Notes: generated by a model from the sequence alone, not told the origin. Shown: positions 42,848-51,808, numbered from the stretch's first letter. The stretch: 64,000 nucleotides of DNA from Imperialibacter sp. EC-SDR9 (GCF_902498805.1 NZ_LR701581.1:62001-126000), one strand, 5' to 3'. A program made the numbers and translations.

Positions 42848-43855
42848 ATGATGATATCAGCCAATATCGTGGGGCACCTGATGAAGAAAGTGGAAGTGGC
42901 GGGGTATGGCCATTTACTGCAAAATTCTACAGATTATACATCGGTGGGATCCTTGTCCACCACAGCCATGATACCCGCCGAAATGTTTTTTCGGATAATT
43001 GAACATGTCAATGCACACTATCCGGATGGACAAATGGCCTACGATATTGAGTACAAGCACTTTTCACTTGGACAAATTAACATGCTGGGGGCACTGGGTC
43101 AGCTAGTGCAGGTAAGTCCTACGCTGGAGGATGTGTCGGAAGCTTTCTACAAATATTACGGAAAGCTAAATGGCATTTTTAGTCCGGCCGTTGAACGAAG
43201 GGGTGAGTATGTTGCTTCCAAAATTACAACTAGTAATCCTACCCTCTGGAAGCTACGTCCCTTTCAGGTAACTATCGAAATGTTCCTTTACGGAATGATG
43301 AGGATAGTGAAAGAATGGTTCGATGCTGAAATAGCCGAGCCTGTTTCGCTTACCCTTCCTTACGAGTTACCAGGGCCTGAGCGGTCGGTAATGAGGAGGA
43401 CAGTGGGTATTGAGCCGTTGATGGGGGACGGTTGTTATTTGGTGTTTAAAGCGGATGTTTTCTTGCGACCCCTGCCGTTCGCCAACCCGCAGCTATGGGA
43501 GCATTTGAAACAATACCTTGAGCAGAGCGCACAGCAAGACAAAGAATTGTTCAAGACTCAGCTTGAGGCCTATTTAAAGACCAAGATTAAAAACACCCCC
43601 GACTTAAAAGCGGCAGCCAACCATTTCTCGTTGAGTGAGAGGAGCTTGCAAAGGAAGCTGCAAAGTGAAAAAACAGCCTTCCAGCGGGTGATTGACGAAG
43701 TGAGAAAAGATTTGGCGTGCCAACTGCTCCGCAACGACCGACTGAGCTTAAAAGAAATTGCTTTTGAATGTGGGTTCTCTGATCCCAACTCTTTCTTTAA
43801 AGCATTTAAAAAATGGACTGATAAAACGCCGGATCAGTGGCGAAATACAGGCTAA
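42848..43855 (+). CDS. AraC-family transcriptional regulator
   Basis: 335 residues from ATG 42848; a GTG at 42782 would add 22 residues that do not look conserved. The N-terminal half matches the arabinose-binding-type effector domain of the OruR/ArgR-like group (FFRIIEHVNAHYPDG, FSLGQINMLGALGQLVQVSPTL). The C-terminal HTH_18 (about residues 235-333) includes DLKAAANHFSLSERSLQRKL and the second helix-turn-helix RLSLKEIAFECGFSDPNSFFKAFKKWTDKTP. Effector unknown. Divergent from the FAD monooxygenase, which it probably controls. Confidence 0.88.
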   Translation: MMISANIVGHLMKKVEVAGYGHLLQNSTDYTSVGSLSTTAMIPAEMFFRIIEHVNAHYPDGQMAYDIEYKHFSLGQINMLGALGQLVQVSPTLEDVSEAFYKYYGKLNGIFSPAVERRGEYVASKITTSNPTLWKLRPFQVTIEMFLYGMMRIVKEWFDAEIAEPVSLTLPYELPGPERSVMRRTVGIEPLMGDGCYLVFKADVFLRPLPFANPQLWEHLKQYLEQSAQQDKELFKTQLEAYLKTKIKNTPDLKAAANHFSLSERSLQRKLQSEKTAFQRVIDEVRKDLACQLLRNDRLSLKEIAFECGFSDPNSFFKAFKKWTDKTPDQWRNTG

Positions 43856-44110
43856 AACCAATTCTACGGCATCGCCAGTAGAGTAAGGTTTTTACATACT
43901 ACCAAAAGAGGTGTCAAGGCATTTCAATCACCTGTTTCCCACATTTGCAGCCTTGCCGAAATAATGAACTCACGCTTCGTGTATTGTAGAGATGTACCAT
44001 TCTTTTTTAATAAAAAAAGACATTGATATTATGTAAAATTTTAGAAAAAACTTTAGCTTTAGATAGCTGCCTTTGATTTTTTCTAATTTCCGACATTAAC
44101 CGAAAGGACT

Positions 44111-44800
44111 ATGAAGTTGATTTTGGTGATAGAAGACGATCTGGGCGTTCGTGAAAACACAGTCGACATTTTGGAGCTGGAAGGCTATCAGGTGATTGCT
44201 GCAGTCAATGGAAAAGAAGGAGTGGCATTAGCGGAGCAAAATATCCCTGACTTGATTCTCTGCGATGTTTCGATGCCTTATTTGGATGGGTTTGGCGTTT
44301 TTATGCAGTTGGCCAAGAACTTGAAAACAGCTGGCATTCCTTTCATTTTTGTTACCGGCCAGGCACATTCTTCAGATCAAATGAACGGAATTCAACTTGG
44401 TGCAGATGATTATATCATCAAGCCATACGATGTCGATGTCCTCCTTGCAACTATCAAGTCCAGGATTGAGAAGCATGAGAAGAACAAGGAAGAAATGGGC
44501 AGAGAACTTTCCGCCTATGTTCATGAGCTGGAAACGTTGCTTTACATGACCTCCCACAGAGTGCGTTCACCTATGGCCCGCTGCCTTGGACTCATTGGCT
44601 TATTGGAAAACGAATATGTGAATGGCAACCTGAATGATGAAATGAAAGCCACTCTTACCTACTTGAAAGAGAGCGTACGGTCTCTTGACGAGTTTACCAG
44701 GGATCTCACTCAATTTATGAGTGAATCTCACGGCACCAGAAGCACAAAGCTAGAAGCATACAGGAACTTGTTTGATCAAAAACATGAGGAGTTGGAGTAA
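44111..44800 (+). CDS. Response regulator with C-terminal DHp-like helix pair
   Basis: 229 residues. A receiver domain (1-120) has the acidic pocket Glu8-Asp9-Asp10, phospho-acceptor Asp52 in LILCDVSMPYLDG, Thr82 and Lys104 (IIKPYD). After a coiled segment comes MTSHRVRSPMARCLGLIGLL, a histidine-kinase H-box with His149 and the SP motif, followed by a second long helix up to about residue 210. The ATP-binding domain of a kinase is absent, so this is not a complete sensor kinase. It could be a phosphotransfer relay or a dimerisation/response scaffold. No kinase gene is adjacent. The spacers 43856-44110 and 44801-44994 hold no gene. Confidence 0.88.
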   Translation: MKLILVIEDDLGVRENTVDILELEGYQVIAAVNGKEGVALAEQNIPDLILCDVSMPYLDGFGVFMQLAKNLKTAGIPFIFVTGQAHSSDQMNGIQLGADDYIIKPYDVDVLLATIKSRIEKHEKNKEEMGRELSAYVHELETLLYMTSHRVRSPMARCLGLIGLLENEYVNGNLNDEMKATLTYLKESVRSLDEFTRDLTQFMSESHGTRSTKLEAYRNLFDQKHEELE

Positions 44801-44994
44801 GCAAAGCGCAGGGAGAGTTTGTCTTATTTTATCTGGGCCGGCATTGAAAAAGGCTAGTGTTCTCAAATAAATTGCGGGCAAAATATGCCGAGAACCGAAT
44901 TGTAAAGAAATTGTAAAAGGTCTGTAAAAAAACTGGCTTCGTGTAACTCTTTGATGGATGTGGAGTAAGTTAGTAAGACCTAACACGCCTCGCT

Positions 44995-47388
44995 ATGATT
45001 CGGAACTACCTCCTCATTGCATTTCGTAACCTGCTCAAGCAAAAACTTTTTAGTTTCATTAACATTTTCAGCCTCGCTATTGGCTTAGCGGCGTCCATCG
45101 TTATCTACCTGTTTATTCAGGATGAAACCAGCTTCGATCAATTCCATTCGCTAAAGGAAAACATTTACCGGCTCGATGAGATTCAGAGCTTTCCTGGTAC
45201 CAACACTCAAAAAGTAGCCTTGTCTATGCCGGGCATGGGGCCGTTCATGCAGCAGGATTTCCCTCAGGTGAAGCGGTACGCACGGTTCATGGGAAACGAC
45301 AATATGCTACTTGAGGTGGGTGAAAGGAAGATCAAAGTTAAAATGGGAGCCAATGTGGATAGCACTTTTCTCCGGATGTTTGACTTTGGCGTAGTTGAGG
45401 GTGATAGGGAAAATGCGTTGAACGACCCACTCACCATGGTAGTGACAGAGGGGTTAGCCTTGAAGCTTTTTGAGAGAAAAGACGTGATGGGGGAGGTGGT
45501 GACGTGGGGCGATAAGTCATACAAGATTACCGGGATAATGAAGGATGTGCCCGAAAACTCACATTTGCAATTCGAGGTGCTTGTTTCCATGGCGACCATT
45601 GTCAGAGACAATCCGGGTCTTAATACCGCCTGGGGCAGCAACTGGATGGTGACCTACCTTGAACTGCACCCGGGTACAAACGTGGACGAAATGTCTGCCG
45701 GGTTCAACGATTTTCTACTTAAGCATGGTGGTGAGGATATTCTGGACTACTACAAATTATTTTTGCAGCCATTGACAGATGTGCATTTGGGGTCGATAGA
45801 TATTGAGCACGACTACCACAATTACCGAAAATTCAATGGCGAGTACATTGGCACCTTTGAGCTCGTGGGAATCTTCATTCTGCTTATCGCCGGGGTGAAC
45901 TTCACCAATCTGGTTACCGCCAGAGCCTCTTATCGCTTCAAGGAAGTTGGTATTCGCAAGTCAATTGGAGCCAAAAAAGGTCAGCTCTTTTCTCAGTTCC
46001 TTATTGAGTCAACCATTTTGGCTTTCCTGGCGTTGATCCTGGCGCTGTTCCTGGATCTCCTCCTTATTCCCTTTTTGAATACACTGATTGGAAGGGAGCT
46101 GAGCTTGCTTTCCTACCTTGGGCAACCCTCATTTTGGGGCGGGCTTTTCTTCATTACTTTGATGTTGGGGTTGATTGGTGGGATTTATCCGGCACTTTTT
46201 ATGGCCTCATTTAAGACCGTCAGCATCATTAAAGGAGCAAATGTAAAGAGTGGTAAGTCGTGGCTGGGAAACTCGCTGATAGTAGTGCAGTTTGGTCTGG
46301 CATTGGCGATGATCGTAAGCACTTTCGTGGTGTTGCAGCAGCTCAGCTTCATGCAAAACAAAGACATTGGCTTCGATAAGGATCACATTGTGCAGGTAAG
46401 CCTGAATGGGGATGCTAACAAGAAGTTTGACCTGATCAAAAGCGACTTGCTCAACCAAACCGACATTCTTGGCGTAACAGCCTCCGGTCAGCGGCTGGGC
46501 AACAATTTCCACCAGTGGGGCTTTAAGTACAAGTCGGATTCAGGAGTAATGGACATTACGCCCTCCAATGTGAACGTAGATTATGATTTCCTTGAGGTAT
46601 TTGGTATAAAACTGAAAGAAGGGAGAGGTTTCTCGAAGGAATATGCGCAAGACAATGGCATGTCGTTCATTATCAATGAGTCGCTGGCCAAAGACCTGAA
46701 TTTGTCAGAACCGATAGGAGCAAAGGCGGGCCATGGGTGGTTTCACAACGACTCGCTGGGAACAATTATAGGGGTGACTGAAGATTTTAACTTTAATTCG
46801 CTGCACTATGCCGTCAACACGCTATCGATGGTGGTGCACCCTGAATGGGGTTATCAGGAAATGTCAGTGAAAATCAATGGACAAAACATTGAGGCGGCCC
46901 TTAAAGAACTCGACGAGGTGTGGACGAAACATGTTGGCAGGTTTCCACTGGAGTACACCTTTCTGGATGCTCATTTTGAGGAGCTCTACCGGTCAGACAA
47001 ACAAATGAGTGCCGTGGTGACTATCATGGGCGTGTTGGCCATCCTTATCGCCTGTATGGGGCTATTTGGTTTGGCTGCCATCACTACCGAGAGAAGGATC
47101 AAGGAGATAGGGATCAGGAAAGTGCTGGGCGCTTCGGTGATCAATATCATGTTTGGCTTGAGCAAAAGCTTTGTGTTACTCATTTTGATAGCCTTTGTGA
47201 TTATGTCACCGCTTGCATGGCTTTTCCTTGGTAAGTGGCTGGACAACTTTGCTTATCACATCGACATTAACCCAGTGGTTTTCGTAGCATCGATGGTCAT
47301 TGCTGTCGCCATTGCCCTGGCGACGATCAGCTACCATACACTCAAATCCGCCAAAGCCAATCCGGTAGATGCGCTGAGGTATGAGTAA
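44995..47388 (+). CDS. FtsX/MacB-type ABC transporter permease
   Basis: 797 residues. N-terminal helix (RNYLLIAFRNLLKQKLFSFINIFSLAIGLAAS region, residues 1-40), a MacB periplasmic core domain (about 45-245), three FtsX helices (about 290-430), a second periplasmic domain and three C-terminal helices with TERRIKEIGIRKVLGAS near 700. This double-FtsX design is the common Bacteroidota permease thought to work in efflux or lipoprotein/antimicrobial-peptide responses. No ATPase gene is next to it, so it must share one encoded elsewhere. ATG 44995 gives the typical MIRNYLLIAFRNLLKQK start. Confidence 0.92.
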   Translation: MIRNYLLIAFRNLLKQKLFSFINIFSLAIGLAASIVIYLFIQDETSFDQFHSLKENIYRLDEIQSFPGTNTQKVALSMPGMGPFMQQDFPQVKRYARFMGNDNMLLEVGERKIKVKMGANVDSTFLRMFDFGVVEGDRENALNDPLTMVVTEGLALKLFERKDVMGEVVTWGDKSYKITGIMKDVPENSHLQFEVLVSMATIVRDNPGLNTAWGSNWMVTYLELHPGTNVDEMSAGFNDFLLKHGGEDILDYYKLFLQPLTDVHLGSIDIEHDYHNYRKFNGEYIGTFELVGIFILLIAGVNFTNLVTARASYRFKEVGIRKSIGAKKGQLFSQFLIESTILAFLALILALFLDLLLIPFLNTLIGRELSLLSYLGQPSFWGGLFFITLMLGLIGGIYPALFMASFKTVSIIKGANVKSGKSWLGNSLIVVQFGLALAMIVSTFVVLQQLSFMQNKDIGFDKDHIVQVSLNGDANKKFDLIKSDLLNQTDILGVTASGQRLGNNFHQWGFKYKSDSGVMDITPSNVNVDYDFLEVFGIKLKEGRGFSKEYAQDNGMSFIINESLAKDLNLSEPIGAKAGHGWFHNDSLGTIIGVTEDFNFNSLHYAVNTLSMVVHPEWGYQEMSVKINGQNIEAALKELDEVWTKHVGRFPLEYTFLDAHFEELYRSDKQMSAVVTIMGVLAILIACMGLFGLAAITTERRIKEIGIRKVLGASVINIMFGLSKSFVLLILIAFVIMSPLAWLFLGKWLDNFAYHIDINPVVFVASMVIAVAIALATISYHTLKSAKANPVDALRYE

Positions 47389-47427
47389 GGGTGTGGGTTG
47401 GAGGCACTGAGGCTTGTTGTACCGTCA

Positions 47428-47445
47428 CTCCTGCGCAGGCAGGAG
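47428..47445. repeat. Small inverted repeat, bacterial spacer-type
   Basis: CTCCTGC-GCAG-GCAGGAG, a 7-bp stem, between the convergent permease and nucleotidyltransferase genes. It resembles a short spacer repeat common in bacterial genomes and may act as a weak terminator. Confidence 0.4.
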
Positions 47446-47467
47446 TCTCGAAGAATAATGCAGATTC

Positions 47468-47803
47468 TTAGGCTGGTACTTTTTGCTTTTCTCTGTCATA
47501 GATCAGCACTTTAGTACGTTCAATGTTTTCCGCCAGTATTTTATTCTTGATCGGCTGATCGGTGAGCATGTCAACTCGTCTGCCAAAAAAAAGCTCAGCA
47601 TCTTCTAAAAAATCAAGCAGCAGGCTGCCCTTTACTACCGGGTCAGCTTCATTTATTTCTACAAGCAGGTCAATATCACTCCTTTCGGCGTCGAATTTGT
47701 TGCTCACCGATGACCCAAAAGCGTACAGCTTGCTCACATGGTTTTTTGAGCAGACTTTACTGAACTCCTTCTCTCTGCGAGATATGTAGTCAACGACGAA
47801 CAT
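47468..47803 (-). CDS. MNT-type minimal nucleotidyltransferase
   Basis: 111 residues with the nucleotidyltransferase motif YAFGSSVSNKFDAERSDIDLLVEI (about 27-50): GS helix, then the two catalytic Asp of SDIDL, and a third Asp in VDMLTD near 79. Such minimal enzymes are often the antitoxin of a HEPN-MNT pair, modifying the HEPN toxin by AMPylation. No HEPN gene adjoins: the next gene on this strand is an SDR 229 bp upstream and the downstream neighbour is convergent. It therefore appears orphan, or its partner lies elsewhere. Confidence 0.82.
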   Translation of the reverse strand: MFVVDYISRREKEFSKVCSKNHVSKLYAFGSSVSNKFDAERSDIDLLVEINEADPVVKGSLLLDFLEDAELFFGRRVDMLTDQPIKNKILAENIERTKVLIYDREKQKVPA

Positions 47804-47874
47804 ATATTAAAGGTAGTGAAGTGATTCGAATAATCCATTTTTGGTTGAGCGGCCACCTACATGTGGGAGATTGA

Positions 47875-48024
47875 AATGATCAAATTCCTGAGAAAAGAAA
47901 AGGGCCTCTCACAATAGGACACCTGGATGCTCAGTATGGTGGTGGTAGATTTGAAGATCACCGAGCTGGTAGGTGGCATGTGGGCGTGCATGCCATGCTG
48001 CCTAAGGAGGTTTTTGTAGACTAA
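47875..48024 (+). pseudogene. Possible degraded coding remnant
   Basis: An open frame between a stop at 47872-47874 and a stop at 48022-48024 reads with strongly protein-like composition: GPLTIGHLDAQYGGGRFED then HRAGRWHVGVHAMLPKEVF. It has no usable start codon and no upstream continuation, so it looks like the 3-prime end of a deleted gene. I do not recognise the family. The rest of the 229-bp spacer 47804-48032 has nothing else. Confidence 0.3.
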
Positions 48025-48032
48025 CTTACCAA

Positions 48033-48797
48033 TCAAGGCGGTGGACTCACAGCCGTCCAGCCGCCGTCCACTATCACAGTTTGCCCCGTGATTTGACCGG
48101 AGTGGGGCGACAGAAAGAACAGAACAGCGTTAGCGATATCCGCAACTGTAGCAGCTCTGCCGGTAGGAGTGATGGCATTCCAGGCACCCATATAATCGTC
48201 TTCCAGAGCCATGGTGCGCTCAGTGATAGTGGCGCCAGGAGATACAGCATTCACGGTTATTTGATGCGAGCCCAGTTCTGCACCCAGGGTTTTGGCCATA
48301 AATTGGATCGCTGCTTTTGATACACCGTAAGCGGCAAGATCCGGATGGTATTGGTGGCCGGTAACAGAAGACATCATAACAACCCGGCCTTCAGATTTTT
48401 GCTTGATAAACTGCAAAGCGGCCTGTTGAGTGAGGAAGAAAGTGCCTTGCAGGTTCACAGCGCAAATGCGCTGAAAGTTCTCCACTTTATATTCCAGAAA
48501 CTTGCCGAAGGTGGTGATGCCAGCATTGGCAATGGCCATGTCCAGTTTGCCGTAGGTGTCAACGGCTTTGCCAATCAATCCTTGTATGGTTTCCAGTGTG
48601 CTGGAATCACCCGCAAACGGCACACATTTGCCCCCTTCTTTGGTAATAGCGTCTGCGGCCTGCTTTGCCACCTTTTCATCAATATCGTTGAGCACCACGC
48701 TGGCGCCTCTTTGGGTAAGCTGTCTGGCTATTTCGAAGCCGATGCCGATACCGGCACCGGTGATGATGGCTATTTTGTCCTTGAATAATTGATCCAT
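48033..48797 (-). CDS. SDR oxidoreductase, glucose/sugar dehydrogenase-like
   Basis: 254 residues: TGAGIGIGFEIARQL near residues 13-27, NAGI, and catalytic Tyr/Lys in YGVSKAAIQF. The C-terminal GQITGQTVIVDGGWTA is the usual classical-SDR ending. NAD(P)-dependent. Together with the second SDR (50990) and the IlvD-type dehydratase between them, all on the same strand, it suggests oxidation of a sugar to a lactone or acid, or of a later oxo-acid; which SDR does which step cannot be read from sequence. Gap to the dehydratase: 214 bp containing a large inverted repeat. Confidence 0.88.
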   Translation of the reverse strand: MDQLFKDKIAIITGAGIGIGFEIARQLTQRGASVVLNDIDEKVAKQAADAITKEGGKCVPFAGDSSTLETIQGLIGKAVDTYGKLDMAIANAGITTFGKFLEYKVENFQRICAVNLQGTFFLTQQAALQFIKQKSEGRVVMMSSVTGHQYHPDLAAYGVSKAAIQFMAKTLGAELGSHQITVNAVSPGATITERTMALEDDYMGAWNAITPTGRAATVADIANAVLFFLSPHSGQITGQTVIVDGGWTAVSPPP

Positions 48798-48837
48798 TTC
48801 AAAAGGGTGTTTATAGACGAAATTTTATCACAAACGA

Positions 48838-48927
48838 AATGTCATACTGAGCTTGTCGAAGTATAGCTTATTGAAAACACATTTTTTACGGCTTTAAAAC
48901 TGTCTTCGACAGGCTCAGACTGACATT
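48838..48927. repeat. Imperfect 24-bp inverted repeat, spacer-type
   Basis: Left arm 48838-48861 (AATGTCATACTGAGCTTGTC, then GAAG) and right arm 48904-48927 are inverse with 21 of 24 matches, separated by 42 bp. The CTTCGACAGGCTCAG core is a spacer motif known from many bacterial genomes. It sits between the dehydratase and SDR genes and could fold in their shared transcript. Confidence 0.7.
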
Positions 48928-49011
48928 CTTCTTTACAACCCTCCAGGCATGAAGGCGGGCTTTCTGATCCCTCCCTTTAGGGCCGGGGTAAAGGATCAGA
49001 GAGGATCGTGT

Positions 49012-50721
49012 CTAATGCGAATCCCGCTTCACCTCTTTGCCCGACTTGCCTCGCAGGAAGTCGAGGTCAGTGCCCAGGTGAGACTGCTCCACGTGGTCGA
49101 TGTAAAGCTTCACATAGCCACGGTCGTAACCCAGGTCAGGCGCTTTCCACTTCTTCTTCCTTTCAGCCAACACCGCATCCGACACATGCAGTTGCAGTTT
49201 TCTTTTTGGCACATCCAACTCAATCAGATCACCATTTTCTACCAGCGCCAAATTGCCACCCGCAGCTGCTTCAGGTGACACGTGCAGAATCACCGTGCCA
49301 AAGGCAGTGCCGCTCATGCGTCCGTCGGAAATACGAATCATGTCGGTTACGCCCTTATCAAGCAATTTTTTAGGCATGCCCATATTGCCCACCTCGGGCA
49401 TACCAGGGTAACCTTTAGGGCCTACGTTCTTCAAAACCAGAATGCAGGTTTCATCTACCTCCAAAGCTGGGTCATCAATTTTTGCTTTGAAATCCTCGAT
49501 GTCTTCAAATACTACAGCTTTTCCTTTGTGCACCATCAACGCTGGCGTTGCGGCGTTGGGCTTGATAATGGCGCCATTTTCAGCCAGGTTGCCTTTTACC
49601 ACCGCTATGCCAGAGTCCTTTTTAAAAGGTTTGGCAACAGAGGCAATCACCTTATCATTGAAATTTTCCGACCGGGCTACATTTTCGCCCATTGTCTTTC
49701 CGGTTACGGTGAGCGCATCCTTGTTGATCAAAGGAAGAAGCTCCTTGATGACAGCGGGCAAGCCTCCGGCATAGAAGAACTCTTCCATCATGAACTGACC
49801 GGAAGGTTGCAGGTTGGCTAGCAGAGGAATTTTGGATGAGAATTTATCGAAGTCTTCGAGGTCGAGCTTGATGCCAGCACGGCCAGCAATGGCTAGCAGG
49901 TGAATCACAAAGTTGGTAGAACCCCCCACAGCAGCATTTAGCATGATGCTGTTTTCAAATGCTTCCCTTGTCAGGATTTTAGACACAACCAGGTCTTCTT
50001 TCACCATTTCCACAATCCGGCGGCCGCTCATTTGAGCCAATACTTTTCTTCTGGAGTCGGCAGCAGGAATAGCGGCGTTCTCTGGCAGGGTAAGCCCAAG
50101 CGACTCCACCATACAGGCCATGGTAGAGGCAGTGCCCATCACGGCACAATGGCCCTGGCTGCGGCACATGCAGGCTTCGGCTGTCATGAACTCATCCTGG
50201 CTCATCTCACCCCGGCGGTTAGCTTCGCTGAAGCGCCAAATGTCAGTGGTGCCTATATCTCTGCCCCGGTACTTGCCGTTAAGCATAGGTCCACCTGAAA
50301 CGAAAATGGTGGGCAGGTCAACACTGGTAGCTCCCATCAGGATAGAAGGTGTTGTTTTGTCGCAGCCACCCAACAGCACCACGCCGTCGATGGGGTTAGC
50401 CCTGATGCTCTCCTCAGCATCCATGCTGGCCAGGTTACGGTAGAGCATGGCAGTGGGTTTGATCAGTGTTTCGCCGAGCGACATCACCGGAAACTCCAGC
50501 GGAAAGCCACCAGCTTCCCAAACCCCCTTTTTTACCGATTCGGCCAACTCTCTGAAGTGTCCATTGCACGGAGTCAACTCCGACCAGGTGTTGCATATGC
50601 CTATCACCGGCTTTCCTTCAAACTCATCGTGCGGAGTACCCTGATTTTTCATCCAGGCCCTGTAGATGAACCCGTCTTTCCCCTTTTTGCCAAACCAGTT
50701 CTGGCTGCGTAATTTTTTCAT
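49012..50721 (-). CDS. IlvD/Edd-family dehydratase, pentonate (arabonate/xylonate) type
   Basis: 569 residues. The start LRSQNWFGKKG and overall length match the L-arabonate/D-xylonate dehydratase branch rather than branched-chain IlvD. The [2Fe-2S] ligands appear as Cys52, Cys120 and Cys192 (ELTPCN, LGGCDKT, SQGHC), with Lys122 as the likely carbamylated Mg-binding residue and a Ser in DGRMSGT near the C-terminus as catalytic base. It removes water from an aldonate to give a 2-keto-3-deoxy acid. Flanked by two SDR genes on the same strand, consistent with non-phosphorylative sugar degradation; the actual sugar is unknown. Confidence 0.88.
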   Translation of the reverse strand: MKKLRSQNWFGKKGKDGFIYRAWMKNQGTPHDEFEGKPVIGICNTWSELTPCNGHFRELAESVKKGVWEAGGFPLEFPVMSLGETLIKPTAMLYRNLASMDAEESIRANPIDGVVLLGGCDKTTPSILMGATSVDLPTIFVSGGPMLNGKYRGRDIGTTDIWRFSEANRRGEMSQDEFMTAEACMCRSQGHCAVMGTASTMACMVESLGLTLPENAAIPAADSRRKVLAQMSGRRIVEMVKEDLVVSKILTREAFENSIMLNAAVGGSTNFVIHLLAIAGRAGIKLDLEDFDKFSSKIPLLANLQPSGQFMMEEFFYAGGLPAVIKELLPLINKDALTVTGKTMGENVARSENFNDKVIASVAKPFKKDSGIAVVKGNLAENGAIIKPNAATPALMVHKGKAVVFEDIEDFKAKIDDPALEVDETCILVLKNVGPKGYPGMPEVGNMGMPKKLLDKGVTDMIRISDGRMSGTAFGTVILHVSPEAAAGGNLALVENGDLIELDVPKRKLQLHVSDAVLAERKKKWKAPDLGYDRGYVKLYIDHVEQSHLGTDLDFLRGKSGKEVKRDSH

Positions 50722-50833
50722 GTAAGTAAGTAATTGTAGGTGTTTTTTCTTCTTCTATATAATGACTTCCTTTTTGGGCTTTTCAATATTCTTCTCTAGT
50801 TCCGCCTGTAGTCGGGCAGGTTTTGTGTTCCCA

Positions 50834-50987
50834 ACTTCCGTCTCCCGACTTCGGTCTTCTGTCTCCTATCTCCTGACTTAGGTCTCCCGTCTTCTAACTT
50901 CATTCTCCTATCTTCTGACTTCCGTCTCCCGTCTCCTGCCTTCGGTCTTCCGTCTCCTGACTTCCGTCTTCGGTCTCCTTCCTTCCT
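50834..50987. repeat. Heptanucleotide array (22 x 7 bp)
   Basis: 154 bp made of 22 phased 7-mers, mainly TCTCCTG, TCTCCCG, TCTTCTG and ACTTCCG, ending 3 bp from the stop of the SDR gene at 50990. Translated frames are heptad repeats (GDGRRKSE-like) and not genes. The rest of the 268-bp spacer 50722-50989 upstream of the dehydratase has no promoter I can name. Confidence 0.85.
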
Positions 50988-50989
50988 CC

Positions 50990-51742
50990 TCAATACGTCG
51001 CTCTTCCTCCGCTAATATCAAAAACAAACCCAGTGTTGAAGCTTGCCTCTTTCGAGACGATCCAGCAGGAGAGGGCCGCCACCTCTTCGATGGTTCCCAT
51101 CCGCTTCATGGGTATTTTGTCGGTCATGTACTTCAACATTGCCGGGTCGGTGTTTTCATTAAACTCCGTAGCAATTACAGCTGGCGCAATACCGTTTACA
51201 GTGATGCCTGATTCCGCATATTCTTTTCCCGCCCCTTTCACTAGTCCAATCAGCCCTGATTTGCTTGCCGCATAGCCCATCATGCCCGGGTTGCCTTCTT
51301 TGCCACCAATGGAGGTCACATGAAGGATTCTGCCATAGCCTGCCTTTAGCATGGGAGCGATAGCATGCTTGGTAAGCAAAAATGCACCTCGCAGGTTGAT
51401 AGCAATCACCTTGTCGAATACATCAGTGGTGTAGTCGCCGATTTTCACGTTGGTTTCCCCCACAATACCGGCACAGTTGACCATCACATCCAACCGACCA
51501 TTTGCAGCTACCACTTTTTGGACAAGGGCCTGTATTTCTTTTTCTGAGGTTACATCCACTATTTCTCCGGATACCTTCAATCCATTGCCGGTAAGTTCCT
51601 TTACAGTGGCATCCAATTCTTTCTGAAGTACATCCAGAATCACAACCGTTGCACCTTCTGAGGCCAATCTTTTGGCTACTCCTTTACCAATCCCTCTGGC
51701 TCCGCCAGCGACAATGGCTACCTGATTTTCAAATCTTTCCAT
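50990..51742 (-). CDS. SDR oxidoreductase, FabG-like
   Basis: 250 residues. GGARGIGKGVAKRLA near residues 13-27, NCAGI, and YAASKSGLIGLVKG with the catalytic Tyr/Lys; C-terminus ends FVFDISGGRATY. Sequence style is that of FabG-like sugar and polyol dehydrogenases rather than of the fatty-acid enzyme, which is usually beside other fab genes. First of three co-directional genes (SDR, dehydratase, SDR), likely part of the same catabolic route. The repeat array begins 3 bp past its stop. A terminator at 51809 separates it from accC upstream. Confidence 0.88.
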   Translation of the reverse strand: MERFENQVAIVAGGARGIGKGVAKRLASEGATVVILDVLQKELDATVKELTGNGLKVSGEIVDVTSEKEIQALVQKVVAANGRLDVMVNCAGIVGETNVKIGDYTTDVFDKVIAINLRGAFLLTKHAIAPMLKAGYGRILHVTSIGGKEGNPGMMGYAASKSGLIGLVKGAGKEYAESGITVNGIAPAVIATEFNENTDPAMLKYMTDKIPMKRMGTIEEVAALSCWIVSKEASFNTGFVFDISGGRATY

Positions 51743-51808
51743 GTAATATTAAACTTAAGGTTTTCCTCGCTATATGCATAACCACTTTGCACAGATAGCT
51801 TGAAAAGC

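Noticed and set aside
47861-47917. Frame reading IKFLRKEKGLSQ, resembling the start of a Cro/CI helix-turn-helix
   Set aside because: It stops after 18 codons and no in-frame continuation completes the domain; probably chance.
50796-50993. 65-codon basic repeat protein on the minus strand
   Set aside because: It is a translation of the 22-unit heptanucleotide array.
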